NCBI GenBank assembly: GCA_947644645.1
Contig: CANSAF010000003.1
Location: 47,758-111,757, forward strand
Reading direction: 5' to 3'
DNA: 64,000 bases
From: an uncultured Sporosarcina sp.
GTDB taxonomy: Bacteria; Bacillota; Bacilli; Bacillales_A; Planococcaceae
The translations under genes and the position numbers were made by a program. The notes under the pieces are model-generated. The model made no database searches, had not been told where the DNA came from, and saw only the letters and a list, made by a program, of their open reading frames with translations. Below, piece by piece: positions 16,726-25,614 of the stretch; position 1 is the stretch's first letter, and each line of letters begins with the position of its first letter.

Positions 16726-17427
16726 TTAAAACGGTTTATTTAACATAACTGCAGCCTGATTTTCATGCAATACATTTGAGTGGACGTTACCACCATGAAT
16801 CGTCGTAAACATTTTTCCAGCAGCTTCAAGTAATTTTGACGCCTCTTCAGTGCTCATAGAAGGACGTAAAAAGAAGAGCTGGATTGCAGTCGTTGTATTT
16901 TCTGTAACGGCTGTGCGTTTTGAATCCACATAAGGACTTCCAAAAGCACCTTGGTGATCAGAAGAGACAATGATATTTGTTAAATGATTTTGACGTCCAT
17001 TTAAGCCTTCATGCACAGTTTCTTCATTGCCAATATCAATGACGATTTCTCCCTCAATAAAAGAAAGATCATAAATCCCAATAGGAATCTCATACTGCAA
17101 AGAAAAGAAATTATTCATATCAACCGCCGAGTTAAACGGCTGTAAATAATTTTGTTTCGCGATTCGTCTCATTAATGCTTCGATGGAAGAACGGTAACGA
17201 CTAGGATTTGCACCCAATAATTTCCACACTTCGCGCCATTCTTGAACACCCGCAAAATCAGTGACAGCTTTTTCATCCAGTTCAAAAAATAATTGTTCTT
17301 GAAAAAGTTGAAGACGTCCTTTTAGCATTTGAGGAGATTCTGATACGGTAATTTTGGTATAATGGTTAATGCCCATTTTAAAGGTTGGCAAATGGTTTAA
17401 GATATTTTGGTTTAAACTTACTTTCAA
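16726..17427 (-). CDS. B3/B4-domain protein (PheT-like tRNA-binding fold)
   Basis: A 233-aa stand-alone B3/B4 domain like that of the phenylalanyl-tRNA synthetase beta chain. Diagnostic stretches are NPSRYRSSIEALMRRI and SAVDMNNFFSLQY. Such free proteins are thought to act in editing or as unknown hydrolases; the exact role is not established. The start is probably TTG at 17427, six bases from GGGTG; a GTG at 17436 overlaps that site. It is divergent from queG. Confidence 0.8.
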   Translation of the reverse strand: MKVSLNQNILNHLPTFKMGINHYTKITVSESPQMLKGRLQLFQEQLFFELDEKAVTDFAGVQEWREVWKLLGANPSRYRSSIEALMRRIAKQNYLQPFNSAVDMNNFFSLQYEIPIGIYDLSFIEGEIVIDIGNEETVHEGLNGRQNHLTNIIVSSDHQGAFGSPYVDSKRTAVTENTTTAIQLFFLRPSMSTEEASKLLEAAGKMFTTIHGGNVHSNVLHENQAAVMLNKPF

Positions 17428-17485
17428 ACGGATCACCCTTTATAGATTAGTTTAAAGATTATTTTAGCATAGGAGGTGTTAAAAA

Positions 17486-18637
17486 ATGAATATATTAGAA
17501 TTACAAGAAGAAGTGAGGGCTTATGCAAAGGAAATCGGCATTGATAAAATTGGTTTTACGACTGCTGCACCCTTTCGAGAATTAAAAAATCGATTAATTC
17601 GCCAACAGGAATTAGGGTATCAGTCGGGATTTGAAGAATCGGATGTTGAAAAGCGTACGAATCCTTCACTTTTATTGGACGAGCCAGAAAGTATTATTGC
17701 GATTGCGATTGCTTATCCATCACGCATGGAAGAGTCACCAAAAGGAAAAAAAGGTGAAAGACGAGGGATTTTTTGCAGGGCTTCTTGGGGGATAGATTAT
17801 CATATCGTTCTAAGAGAGCGCTTGAAACAATTAGAGACGTTTATCCAAGAAAGAGTACCTACAGCTAGATTTCGTTCTATGGTCGATACAGGAGAGTTGT
17901 CGGACCGTGCAGTAGCTGAACGAGCAGGGATTGGTTGGTCTGGGAAAAATAGTTCTATTATTACGCCAGAATTTGGCTCGTATGTTTATTTAGGAGAAAT
18001 GATTACAAATATTCCATTTGCGCCGGATGAGCCAATGGAAGACCAATGTGGCGATTGTACACTTTGTATGGATGCTTGCCCGACAAGTGCGTTAGTTCAA
18101 CCGGGACAATTGAATGCACAGCGTTGTATCGCTTTTTTAACGCAAGTAAAAACACCTCTTCCAGAAGAGTTTAGAACGAAGATAGGGAATCGTGTTTATG
18201 GCTGCGATACTTGTCAGACGATTTGTCCGAAAAATAAACGGATGCATAATTTACATCAAGATGCTTTTAAACCGGAACCAGAACTAGTAAAACCAGTTTT
18301 AGAGCCTTTGCTTGATTTATCTAACCGCGAATTTAAAGAGCAATTTGGACATATGTCAGGATCGTGGAGAGGGAAAAACCCGATTCAAAGGAATGCGGTA
18401 CTTGCGTTAGCACATTTTAAAGAAGAATCGGCCATTCCGAAATTGGCTGATATGTTGAAAAAAGATGCAAGACCGATGATGCGCGGGACGATTGCTTGGG
18501 CACTTGGTAGAATTGGAACGGATGAGTGCTTTGATATTCTTCTCGCTGCTTTGGAAGATGAGCAAGATGAAGAGGTCCGCCGTGAAATTGAAATGGCTTT
18601 GGGAAATTGGAAGTATTCAGCCCAATCGACAAAGTAG
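17486..18637 (+). CDS. queG: Epoxyqueuosine reductase QueG
   Basis: Cobalamin-dependent [4Fe-4S] enzyme for the last step of queuosine synthesis in the tRNA wobble base. The 383-aa protein has the ferredoxin-like cluster motifs CGDCTLCMDACPTSAL and CDTCQTICPKN, and a HEAT-like C-terminal region (AVLALAHF, IAWALGRIG, MALGNWK) that binds tRNA. AGGAGGTG precedes the ATG. It is followed after 44 bases by another gene for wobble-base modification, trmL. Confidence 0.95.
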   Translation: MNILELQEEVRAYAKEIGIDKIGFTTAAPFRELKNRLIRQQELGYQSGFEESDVEKRTNPSLLLDEPESIIAIAIAYPSRMEESPKGKKGERRGIFCRASWGIDYHIVLRERLKQLETFIQERVPTARFRSMVDTGELSDRAVAERAGIGWSGKNSSIITPEFGSYVYLGEMITNIPFAPDEPMEDQCGDCTLCMDACPTSALVQPGQLNAQRCIAFLTQVKTPLPEEFRTKIGNRVYGCDTCQTICPKNKRMHNLHQDAFKPEPELVKPVLEPLLDLSNREFKEQFGHMSGSWRGKNPIQRNAVLALAHFKEESAIPKLADMLKKDARPMMRGTIAWALGRIGTDECFDILLAALEDEQDEEVRREIEMALGNWKYSAQSTK

Positions 18638-18681
18638 CTGTTATAATAAAAGAAAGTTTAATGAATTGAGGAAGTGCTATT

Positions 18682-19158
18682 ATGCCGATACATGTTGCAT
18701 TATTTGAACCACAAATTCCGGCAAACACGGGAAATATTGCAAGAACTTGTGCAGGGACGCGAACAGATTTGCATTTAATTAAGCCATTAGGGTTTTCAAC
18801 AGATGATAAAATGTTAAAACGTGCAGGGCTGGATTATTGGGAGCATGTAAATATTACTTATCATGAAGGAATACGTGAATTTTTAGCTGCATACCCAAGT
18901 GGTAAATTTTATTTTATCACGAAGTTTGGGCAAACAACTTATACACATTTTGACTTTTCAAATGTTGAAGAAGATATTTTCTTTGTGTTTGGGAAAGAAA
19001 CAAAAGGCCTTCCAAAGGAAATTATTGATGAATATCGAGAAACTTGTTTAAGAATTCCGATGGATGACACGCATATTCGATCGCTTAACTTATCGAATAC
19101 AGCTGCAATTTTAATCTATGAAGCGTTAAGACAGCAATCTTTTGCCGAATTAACGTAA
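18682..19158 (+). CDS. trmL: tRNA (cytidine/uridine-34 2'-O)-methyltransferase TrmL
   Basis: A 158-aa minimal SPOUT methyltransferase that 2'-O-methylates the wobble nucleotide of certain leucine tRNAs. The knot motifs are visible: NTGNIARTC near residue 15, FVFGKETKGLP near 100 and LRIPM..IRSLNLSNTAAILIYE at the C terminus. Length and order match the YibK family. It is probably cotranscribed with queG. Confidence 0.94.
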   Translation: MPIHVALFEPQIPANTGNIARTCAGTRTDLHLIKPLGFSTDDKMLKRAGLDYWEHVNITYHEGIREFLAAYPSGKFYFITKFGQTTYTHFDFSNVEEDIFFVFGKETKGLPKEIIDEYRETCLRIPMDDTHIRSLNLSNTAAILIYEALRQQSFAELT

Positions 19159-19160
19159 AG

Positions 19161-19199
19161 AAAAAAGCAGATGGTGGACGAATCCACATCTGCTTTTTA
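19161..19199 (+). terminator. Terminator after trmL
   Basis: AAAAAGCAGATG..GTGGA pairs with TCCAC..ATCTGCTTTTT with a small bulge, ending in a T run. Confidence 0.85.
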
Positions 19200-19213
19200 T
19201 TATGCGAGAAAAA

Positions 19214-19333
19214 TCATGTTGGCTGATTTCCGCGTTTTTTCTTTTGGTTTGTGCCAGGCTTGTCTTCATATCCACCCGTTAAAATTGCAGAAAGGAATGC
19301 AACACAAATTCCTAGAATTAAAATAAGTTTCAT
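19214..19333 (-). CDS. 39-aa small membrane-anchored protein
   Basis: A short gene read leftward. It starts with an ATG at 19333 behind GGAGGGA and encodes MKLILILGICVAFLSAILTGG followed by a charged tail ending in KKKRGNQPT. It has one hydrophobic helix and a basic cytoplasmic end. The ribosome site is strong and well placed. The function is unknown. Confidence 0.65.
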   Translation of the reverse strand: MKLILILGICVAFLSAILTGGYEDKPGTNQKKKRGNQPT

Positions 19334-19430
19334 GACTAATCCCTCCTATGAGATTGCTGTTGTCTAATGATAAGTATACCTTATTTATTTGAAAAATGAA
19401 ATGCACCTTACATTAAAATCATGACATTTC

Positions 19431-20735
19431 TTAATGTCCTAAAAAGATTAATTGGTAAGCAAATAATAGCGCGAAAATGTATAGAAGGATTGGTACTTGC
19501 TTCCATTTACCTTTAACAATTTTTAAAATTGGATAACTGATAAATCCAAGTGCAATTCCTGTTGCGATACTTGATGTAAGTGGCATGGTTAAAATGATTA
19601 AAAACGCTGGGAAAGATTCTTCAAATGATTCCCATTCAATTTCTTTTACGACGCCAATCATTAAGCTACCGACGATAATGAGCGCAGGAGCAGTAATTGC
19701 TGATACGCCTGATAAAGCACTAACAAACGGGCCGAAGAAAGCTGCCAGCATAAATAAAATCGCAACTGTTAATGTCGTCAATCCAGAGCGTCCTCCTACA
19801 GCAACACCTGAAGAAGATTCAACATAAGCCGATGTAGGACTCGTCCCGAACATAGAACCGATTGTCGCAGCGACAGAGTCCGCTAGAAGGGCATGTCTCG
19901 CTCTAGGCATCGAACCATCCTTTTTCAGTAAACCTGCTTGTTTCGCGACCCCGATCATCGTACCTGTTGTATCAAACATCGTTACGATCAGGAAGGATAA
20001 GACAACCCCGTATAAGCCATAAGAAACGACATCTGACATTGCTTGGAGCGGGTTCCAAACGAGAATGCCTTCTGGTAATGACGGTATTTTCATAAAGCCT
20101 TCAGTAAATTCAAGTTGTTTCGTGAAAATGGCTACAATTCCCGTTAAAATCATTCCAATAAAAATTGCGCCGTAAACATTTAAAGCCATTAAAATGACTG
20201 TGACAATTAAGCCGAATAATGCGAGTAAAACAGGTGGTGAAGTTAAATCACCTAATTGGACTAAATTTGACTCGTGACTGACAACAATTTTTGAAAGCCT
20301 TAAACCGATAAAAGCAATGAATAAACCGATTCCGGCAGTAATTCCATGCTTTAAATTTTGTGGAATTGCTAAAATTAATTTTTCACGGAAAGATGTGAGT
20401 GATAAAATCACAAATAAAATTCCTGAGATAAATACAGCTGAAAATGCTGTTGTATAATCAAGTTGACCATTTGATGCGATGACAACAGATGTAAAATATG
20501 CATTTAACCCCATTCCTGGAGCAATTGCAATCGGATAATTAGCAAATAAAGCCATCCATAAAGAACCAACTGCCGCCGAAATAATTGTAGCTAAAAAGAC
20601 TTGATCAAAAGGAACACCGGCATCCGCTAAAATAATCGGGTTGACGATAATAATATAAGCCATTGTTAAAAACGTAGTCATTCCCGCTAAAATTTCAGTT
20701 TTGGGGTTTGTTTTTAACTCCTTTAATTTAAACAA
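19431..20735 (-). CDS. NCS2/AzgA-family purine permease
   Basis: Nucleobase:proton symporter of 434 aa with about 12-14 membrane segments, similar to PbuG/PbuO. Family landmarks are the N-terminal TEILAGMTTFLTMAYIIIVNP, IAPGMGLNAYFT near residue 70 and GTSPTSAYVESSSGVAVGGRSG near 300. Likely substrates are hypoxanthine, guanine or adenine, which sequence alone cannot resolve. A PurR-like inverted repeat lies just upstream. Confidence 0.92.
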   Translation of the reverse strand: MFKLKELKTNPKTEILAGMTTFLTMAYIIIVNPIILADAGVPFDQVFLATIISAAVGSLWMALFANYPIAIAPGMGLNAYFTSVVIASNGQLDYTTAFSAVFISGILFVILSLTSFREKLILAIPQNLKHGITAGIGLFIAFIGLRLSKIVVSHESNLVQLGDLTSPPVLLALFGLIVTVILMALNVYGAIFIGMILTGIVAIFTKQLEFTEGFMKIPSLPEGILVWNPLQAMSDVVSYGLYGVVLSFLIVTMFDTTGTMIGVAKQAGLLKKDGSMPRARHALLADSVAATIGSMFGTSPTSAYVESSSGVAVGGRSGLTTLTVAILFMLAAFFGPFVSALSGVSAITAPALIIVGSLMIGVVKEIEWESFEESFPAFLIILTMPLTSSIATGIALGFISYPILKIVKGKWKQVPILLYIFALLFAYQLIFLGH

Positions 20736-20751
20736 AAAAATTCTCCTCTCA

Positions 20752-20795
20752 GAAAACGAACGATTAATATTACATTAACAATAATATTCGTTTTT
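20752..20795 (-). promoter_or_regulatory. Putative PurR operator upstream of the purine permease
   Basis: Two inverted boxes, GAAAACGAACGAT (20752-20764) and AATATTCGTTTTT (20783-20795), share the CGAA core of Bacillus PurR boxes and are 18 bases apart, close to the known 16-17. They lie about 20 bases from the permease start. No guanine riboswitch is seen. Confidence 0.5.
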
Positions 20796-20986
20796 ACGTC
20801 TAATTTCAATCCTTTTCTTATGGAAATTAGAAATTACTTATTCCAATTACTTTGTTTGTAAATTGGTTTTTTTGCAATGCTTCAAGAAATAGGGCTTTTG
20901 TGGATGATGAAAGTAAAAGAAGGTTCTGATGAAGTTCATGCAACGGCTAAAGGGATTCGTCAATGATCAATGCATTAAATAAAAAT

Positions 20987-21036
20987 GGGAGACATCCAAA
21001 TACTCTTAACAATGAGTTGGATATCTCCCGTTTTTT
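20987..21036 (-). terminator. Terminator after the RluA gene
   Basis: GGGAGACATCCAA (20987-20999) pairs with TTGGATATCTCCC (21017-21029), with T runs on both sides, so it can work in both directions. Confidence 0.85.
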
Positions 21037-21886
21037 ATGCTTTCATCGTCTGGTCGATGGAAACTTTTTGTTTTGTAAATGGATGGATAAACGAACATGC
21101 AATTGCAGTCAGGCGGAATTCACCATCTGCTGTTTCACTGCCTTCGTACATCGTATCTCCTGTTACTGGATGCCCTAAATGAGCAAAATGGACACGAATT
21201 TGATGAGTACGCCCTGTTTCAAGCCTTGCTTCAACGATTGTTGTTTGATCTTTACGTTCAAGCACTTTAAAATGTGTAACGGCTTGTTGTCCGGTTGGCG
21301 ACACGCGACGTCTCGAAGGATGGTGGCGGTCTTTACCGATTGGACGGTTAATCGTGCCACGTGGTCTTCTTAAATTGCCATCAAGTTCAGCTTCGTACAC
21401 ACGTGTTAATTCATTTTCTTCAATCATTCGGTCGAAAATTGCTTTTGCGATTGGATGTTTCGCAACGAGTAAGACACCTGATGTTCCTTTATCGAGGCGA
21501 TGGATATGTTCAGCATACGTTCCGCCATTTTCCGTCACATAGGCGAAAACAATATTCATCAACGTATCTTGATCTGTTTCTTTTGTTGGGTGTGTTGCGA
21601 TCCCAGCAGGTTTCCATACACCAAGAATATGTTCATCTTCAAAAAGCACTTGCAAAGTTTCTTGTTCATTTAACAAATAAGTTGACTTTGCGTCCGGTAC
21701 TTCACATTGAATCGTTGTTCCAGCTTTAAGCGGTGTTTTCCAATCCAATGGGTTGCCATCTACATCTGTCACACTTTTGGCCATGCGCATAAGATGAATG
21801 GTTTTTTTACCAGCTTTCCATTCTTCACGCAGTAATTGTTCAATTGTTATGCCATCATCGATGATTTGATAATGAAAAGCAGTCAT
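21035..21886 (-). CDS. RluA-family 23S rRNA/tRNA pseudouridine synthase
   Basis: A 283-aa pseudouridine synthase. The catalytic loop IHRLDKGTSGVLLVAK carries the conserved Asp, and the second motif RTHQIRVHFAHLGHPVTGD is clear. No S4 domain is recognisable at the N terminus. The target uridine cannot be read from sequence. It begins 21 bases downstream of the thioredoxin-like gene on the same strand and may be cotranscribed with bdbC. Confidence 0.92.
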   Translation of the reverse strand: MTAFHYQIIDDGITIEQLLREEWKAGKKTIHLMRMAKSVTDVDGNPLDWKTPLKAGTTIQCEVPDAKSTYLLNEQETLQVLFEDEHILGVWKPAGIATHPTKETDQDTLMNIVFAYVTENGGTYAEHIHRLDKGTSGVLLVAKHPIAKAIFDRMIEENELTRVYEAELDGNLRRPRGTINRPIGKDRHHPSRRRVSPTGQQAVTHFKVLERKDQTTIVEARLETGRTHQIRVHFAHLGHPVTGDTMYEGSETADGEFRLTAIACSFIHPFTKQKVSIDQTMKA

Positions 21887-21907
21887 TTAATTACATCCTT
21901 CCGATCC

Positions 21908-22378
21908 TTATTCACCTTTTGTTTTTGAGAAGAATTCACGAATGTTTTCTGCAGGTTGTCCTCCGACCATGCGTCCGACTTCTTCACCATTTTCAAAGTA
22001 AATCATCGTTGGTGTTGCTTCGATTTGATAAGTCATCGCATCACGTTCGAATTCAAGTACATTTAATTGCTTTACATCGACATCCATTTCGTCGGCGATT
22101 GGCATCATGACAGGTGTCATTTCTTTACAATATTGACATAATGGACTAAAGAAATAAGCTGTTACAGGTTCTCCAGAGTCGATTTCTTCTTTTAATGCTT
22201 CTGGTAAAATAATATTGCCATAATTTTTATCGCCAATTAAGTCGATGGATGCTTGGTTCAATTTGTCTGTGCCGTATGGATTATCTTTTAATTTACTTTT
22301 ATTCGATTGGTTATTCAGAACAAGAATTAGTACGAATAAAGCAACGATAATACCACCGATTGCTAATAGTTTTTTCAA
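21908..22378 (-). CDS. Membrane-anchored thioredoxin-like protein
   Basis: A 156-aa extracytoplasmic thiol-disulfide protein: an N-terminal membrane anchor (residues 4-22), then a thioredoxin fold with PLCQYCKEM (C81/C84) and the cis-Pro loop EATPTMIYF. It begins with TTG immediately after the bdbC stop, one base apart, so translation is coupled. It is likely the thiol oxidase partner of BdbC, in the role of BdbA/BdbD. Confidence 0.88.
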   Translation of the reverse strand: MKKLLAIGGIIVALFVLILVLNNQSNKSKLKDNPYGTDKLNQASIDLIGDKNYGNIILPEALKEEIDSGEPVTAYFFSPLCQYCKEMTPVMMPIADEMDVDVKQLNVLEFERDAMTYQIEATPTMIYFENGEEVGRMVGGQPAENIREFFSKTKGE

Positions 22379-22379
22379 G

Positions 22380-22805
22380 TTATTTCGTCTCCTTTTGCCA
22401 TTTCAACATAAGCATGCTCGTGATGGCGATTAATAAAAATGCGGTGAAAGCTAAAAATGGAATCGTAATGAATCCCAAATAATTCACATAGGCGCCCGTA
22501 CAAGAAACAGTTCCACAAGACGGGGCACTTGCTTGTAAAAAGCTTAGCTTTTGAATGCCATAATGATATAAAGATAGCATGCCGCCTAAACTAGCAAAAG
22601 CGCCAGTTGTTAAAGCGATTTTTGCATTTTTTTGGAATAAACCAATGCCTGCGATTAATAAAATTGGATACATGAAGATGCGCTGATACCAACAAAGTGT
22701 ACAAGGGATAAATCCTTTTACTTCGGAATAATATAAGGACCCAAACGTTGCAAGTAAGGCGGTAACAGCTATGAAGATCAAGGCGTTTTCCTGTCGTTTA
22801 TTCAT
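22380..22805 (-). CDS. bdbC: Disulfide oxidoreductase BdbC (DsbB family)
   Basis: A 141-aa membrane protein with four helices. It passes electrons from extracytoplasmic thiol oxidases to quinone. Both loops carry Cys pairs: CTLCWYQR (C35/C38) and CGTVSC. AGGAG precedes the ATG. The paired thioredoxin-like gene is coupled downstream. In Bacillus, BdbC supports secreted disulfide proteins and competence. Confidence 0.92.
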   Translation of the reverse strand: MNKRQENALIFIAVTALLATFGSLYYSEVKGFIPCTLCWYQRIFMYPILLIAGIGLFQKNAKIALTTGAFASLGGMLSLYHYGIQKLSFLQASAPSCGTVSCTGAYVNYLGFITIPFLAFTAFLLIAITSMLMLKWQKETK

Positions 22806-22873
22806 TTAACCAACTCCTATGTGACAGTTTACATATTGATTATAAAGTGAAACGGAAAGCAAGTAAACGAAAA

Positions 22874-22918
22874 GAGGCTGTCTAGAAAGCAACCGGGCTT
22901 CCTAGACGCCTCCTATTT
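22874..22918 (-). terminator. GAGGC/GCCTC-family hairpin terminator after the CNNM gene
   Basis: GAGGCTGTCTAGAA pairs with TTCCTAGACGCCTC around an inner GC..GGGC loop. On the minus strand it ends in CTCTTTTCGTTT. It is one of a family of similar hairpins in the window. Confidence 0.75.
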
Positions 22919-22975
22919 GTGTTTTCGTTTATTTGATATGCTTGTTTGGCAATTTCGAGTTGAATTTTGTCAATA

Positions 22976-24310
22976 TTATATAGATGCTTCTGTCAGTTGC
23001 TCAGCATTTTCTGGTTCATGCTTTGTAACTTCTAAATAAAGAATATGTTGTCCATCCACATCTTTCACCGTAAATTCATAACCTTGCTCGATAATTGATT
23101 CGCCAGCCATCATGTCAAAACGCTCTGTCATAAACCATCCACCAATTGTATCGATATCTTCTTCTTCAATTGCAATGCCGAGAATATCATTGACATTATC
23201 AATGAGTAATTTGGCATCAAAAATATAATGATTTTCACCAAGTTTTTGCACTTCAGGTACTTCATCGGTATCGAACTCATCTTGAATATCGCCGACGATT
23301 TCTTCAAGAATATCTTCGATGGTTACAAGGCCAGACGTCCCACCGTACTCATCCATCAGCACTGTCATATGAATACGTTCACGTTGGATTTTTAATAATA
23401 AATCACCAATCGGAATCGTTTCAATGACTTGGATAATGGGTTGCATATAATGCGTGACCAATTCATCTCCAGTAGATGGATTTTTAATATACTCGGTTAA
23501 TAAATTTTTCATATTAATTAAACCGATAATATGATCTTTATCTCCGTTTGTTACGGGGTAACGTGTGTATTGTTCAATACCTTCTGTTGTAAAGACTTCT
23601 TGAATTGTCATATCTTTATCAATAGTCATCATTTCCGTACGTGGCATCATAATTTCTTTTGCAATTCGGTCGTCGAATTCAAAGATTTTATTGACATATT
23701 TATATTCAGATTGGTTAATTTCACCGCTCTTTAAACTGTCAGATAAAATCATTCGTAACTCCTCTTCAGAATGGGCGACATCAGAATCGGAAAGTGTTTT
23801 AAATCCGAAGAGTCCAATGAGCAATCGCGCTGAACCGTTCATTCCTTTAATAATTGGGTACATTAATTTGTAAAAGAGAATAAGCGGTTTTGCAGACATC
23901 AGTGTAACTGCTTCTGCTTTTTGAATCGCAATTGTTTTTGGCGCCAGTTCACCAACTACAACATGTAAAAAAGTGACGATTGTAAAAGCAATTAGGAATG
24001 AAAGAATCGTCGCAGTACTTGCAGCAATATTGAATTGCACGAAAAGCGGGTCCAACATTAATTTGACAGTCGGTTCCCCGAGCATTCCGAGTCCTAGTGC
24101 TGTAATCGTAATGCCAAGTTGACATGCGGATAAATATTCATCCAAATTGTTTACGATTTTCTTTGCATTAATGGCACGTTTATTGCCTTCAGCCACGAGC
24201 TGATTAATGCGTGTCGTTCTAATTTTAACAATTGCAAACTCACTCGCAACGAAAAATGCAGTGAGGGCGATCAAGACAGCTAATGCTGTCAAGCGTATGG
24301 CAATTTCCAA
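22976..24310 (-). CDS. CNNM/CorC (hemolysin C-type) ion transporter
   Basis: A 444-aa membrane protein: a CNNM (DUF21) transmembrane domain (residues 1-185), a CBS pair (about 200-330, with MPRTEMMTID and MDEYGGTSGLVTIEDILEEIVG) and a C-terminal CorC/HlyC domain (about 345-430). Homologues such as B. subtilis MpfA export Mg2+. The hemolysin label in databases is historical. The gene is monocistronic between two hairpins. Confidence 0.9.
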   Translation of the reverse strand: MEIAIRLTALAVLIALTAFFVASEFAIVKIRTTRINQLVAEGNKRAINAKKIVNNLDEYLSACQLGITITALGLGMLGEPTVKLMLDPLFVQFNIAASTATILSFLIAFTIVTFLHVVVGELAPKTIAIQKAEAVTLMSAKPLILFYKLMYPIIKGMNGSARLLIGLFGFKTLSDSDVAHSEEELRMILSDSLKSGEINQSEYKYVNKIFEFDDRIAKEIMMPRTEMMTIDKDMTIQEVFTTEGIEQYTRYPVTNGDKDHIIGLINMKNLLTEYIKNPSTGDELVTHYMQPIIQVIETIPIGDLLLKIQRERIHMTVLMDEYGGTSGLVTIEDILEEIVGDIQDEFDTDEVPEVQKLGENHYIFDAKLLIDNVNDILGIAIEEEDIDTIGGWFMTERFDMMAGESIIEQGYEFTVKDVDGQHILYLEVTKHEPENAEQLTEASI

Positions 24311-24605
24311 ATAATTACTTTGTTCCGTGCCCGAATGAGGGAAGAAACAAAGTGTACACCTCCTGTAATGGTAAAATAGTTAATTACTTCTATACTAATT
24401 TATTTTAAGTTGGAATTCAATTATAACGTCCGGATTTTTTGAAAAAAATGATGGAGAAAAAGAAAAATAGCGTTGTCAAAATGAGAAGGATGTTGTAAAA
24501 TTGGTACGAAATTTGAAATAGAAATGAAGGTATCGATGATGAACAAAGATAAGCACACCCAGGAACTTAATACATTCAACATCTATCCCCGATTTCTACA
24601 AAAAC

Positions 24606-24650
24606 GGGCTGTCTAGAAATTTTACATAAAATTCTCTAGACAGCTTTTTT
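24606..24650 (+). terminator. Terminator with TCTAGA stem
   Basis: GGCTGTCTAGAAATTTTA pairs with TAAAATTCTCTAGACAGC and is followed by six T. It ends no recognised rightward gene. Confidence 0.8.
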
Positions 24651-24855
24651 ATCCCGCATTAGATAGGCAGGCCGACTAAAACCGCCATGTCCTGTGGCAT
24701 CGTCGGCATTAGTATATCCTGTACGTCATAAGACTCCCACTTCAAAATTTAAGCAAAAGCAGTAAAGATAACTGGGAGATCAATGGCCTGTAAAAGCCCG
24801 ATTGGTTTAACTAATAATTAGTGGGGGCAAGCCCCACTAATTGAAGTTTCACTTT
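24646..24855. repeat. 210-bp structured repeat element
   Basis: Read on the minus strand it begins AAAGTGAAACTTCAAT and ends TAATGCGGGATAAAAA. Both ends recur, in the same order, in a 54-bp segment at 30651-30704. It carries several internal hairpins, including the terminator at 24816-24842. Confidence 0.7.
24816..24842 (-). terminator. Hairpin terminator after yheE
   Basis: AATTAGTGGGG (24816-24826) pairs perfectly with CCCCACTAATT (24832-24842) around a 5-base loop. It lies 12 bases beyond the yheE stop codon. Confidence 0.7.
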
Positions 24856-25057
24856 AATCATAGACGTGAAAAGTCATTAGTTCATGAATCATTTTTTTCG
24901 CTTGCGCTTCTTCAGGGGGTGTTTGTCCATTCCAGTTGATGGTCCCATCTGATAAATATTCTCCAGTATAGCGTTCATTTTTTAAGAAGAACGAAAAAGT
25001 CCATCCGGGAATTTCTGTGTTTTCAAACATCGATTTGTATTTGAAATGTTGCAGCAT
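24854..25057 (-). CDS. yheE: YheE-like DUF5342 protein
   Basis: A 67-aa soluble protein, close in size and motif (FKYKSMFENTEIPGWTFSFFLKN) to B. subtilis YheE. The function is unknown. Its proximity to yheB and yheA is conserved with B. subtilis and supports the assignment. GGAG precedes the start. Confidence 0.8.
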   Translation of the reverse strand: MLQHFKYKSMFENTEIPGWTFSFFLKNERYTGEYLSDGTINWNGQTPPEEAQAKKMIHELMTFHVYD

Positions 25058-25129
25058 TCAAAAAACTCCTCTCATAATATTGACCCTGTTCGCATAAAAT
25101 TGTCATAAAGAAATCGAAAGGGTGTTCAA

Positions 25130-25522
25130 TTGTTTACTCAGCAATTAAAACAATCCATTGAAGACGAGTACCAAGCGTTTCATTATTATAAAACGATGTA
25201 CAAATTAACTGACGATCCGCTTTGGAAAGCATTTATCGAACATGCTTATGAAGACGAAAAAAGTCATTATGAAATGTTTCAACAACTCTATTATATGCTG
25301 ACTGGAGAGTTTGTTCAAAACCCCCGAAAAAAATTACCTTGTTATGTGCTAAAAGACGGCGCAAAAGAAGCACTTTTAAATACATTGGAATCGATTGAGA
25401 CTTATAAAATTATGCTATTAACAGTTCCTTTTCAACAAGCGTACCAGCCAATTTTCATCGCGATGCATGATGAGATGGAGCACGCCATTCGTTTTTCAAC
25501 GATTTATAGTGCGCTAAAATAA
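25130..25522 (+). CDS. Ferritin-like helical protein
   Basis: A 130-aa all-helical protein resembling rubrerythrin/ferritin-like domains. Candidate di-iron ligands are in EDEYQAFHYY, HAYEDEKSHYEMF and HDEMEHAIRF, which give Glu and His at two-turn spacing. It starts with TTG at 25130 after AAAGGGTG. The role may be iron handling or spore-related. It is divergent from yheE. Confidence 0.7.
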   Translation: MFTQQLKQSIEDEYQAFHYYKTMYKLTDDPLWKAFIEHAYEDEKSHYEMFQQLYYMLTGEFVQNPRKKLPCYVLKDGAKEALLNTLESIETYKIMLLTVPFQQAYQPIFIAMHDEMEHAIRFSTIYSALK

Positions 25523-25538
25523 AAAATAGAGTCAATTC

Positions 25539-25570
25539 AAAGCCGTTCCTCGTGACGGCTTTCGCTTTTT
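25539..25570 (+). terminator. Terminator after the ferritin-like gene
   Basis: AAAGCCGT/ACGGCTTT stem with an 8-base loop, then CGCTTTTTT. Confidence 0.8.
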
Positions 25571-25614
25571 TCTGCTATACTTTGAACGTAAAGATACGGG
25601 AAAAGGTGAAGCGA

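Larger units (their letters stand above)
24311..24853. other. Intergenic region with a terminator and a 210-bp structured element
   Basis: It holds the upstream region of the CNNM gene, a short open frame (about 24540-24611, MNKDKHTQELNTFNIYP) that looks like a remnant, a terminator (24606-24650), and from 24646 a structured element that runs to the yheE stop codon. Inside the element GCCGAC (about 24672) can pair with GTCGGC (about 24703). No complete gene is seen. Confidence 0.55.

Noticed and set aside
20877-20966. Short frame beginning MLQEIGLLWMM upstream of the RluA terminator
   Set aside because: No ribosome site, no family match that I recognise, and it lies between a permease promoter and a terminator. 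It may be a remnant, but this cannot be supported.
24311-24605. Mg2+-sensing leader before the CNNM transporter
   Set aside because: I could not find the paired helices expected of an M-box in the available upstream bases.
24540-24611. Possible 23-24 codon gene MNKDKHTQELNTFNIYP
   Set aside because: It runs straight into a terminator stem and has a weak start context; a transposase remnant was considered but no further homologous codons follow.
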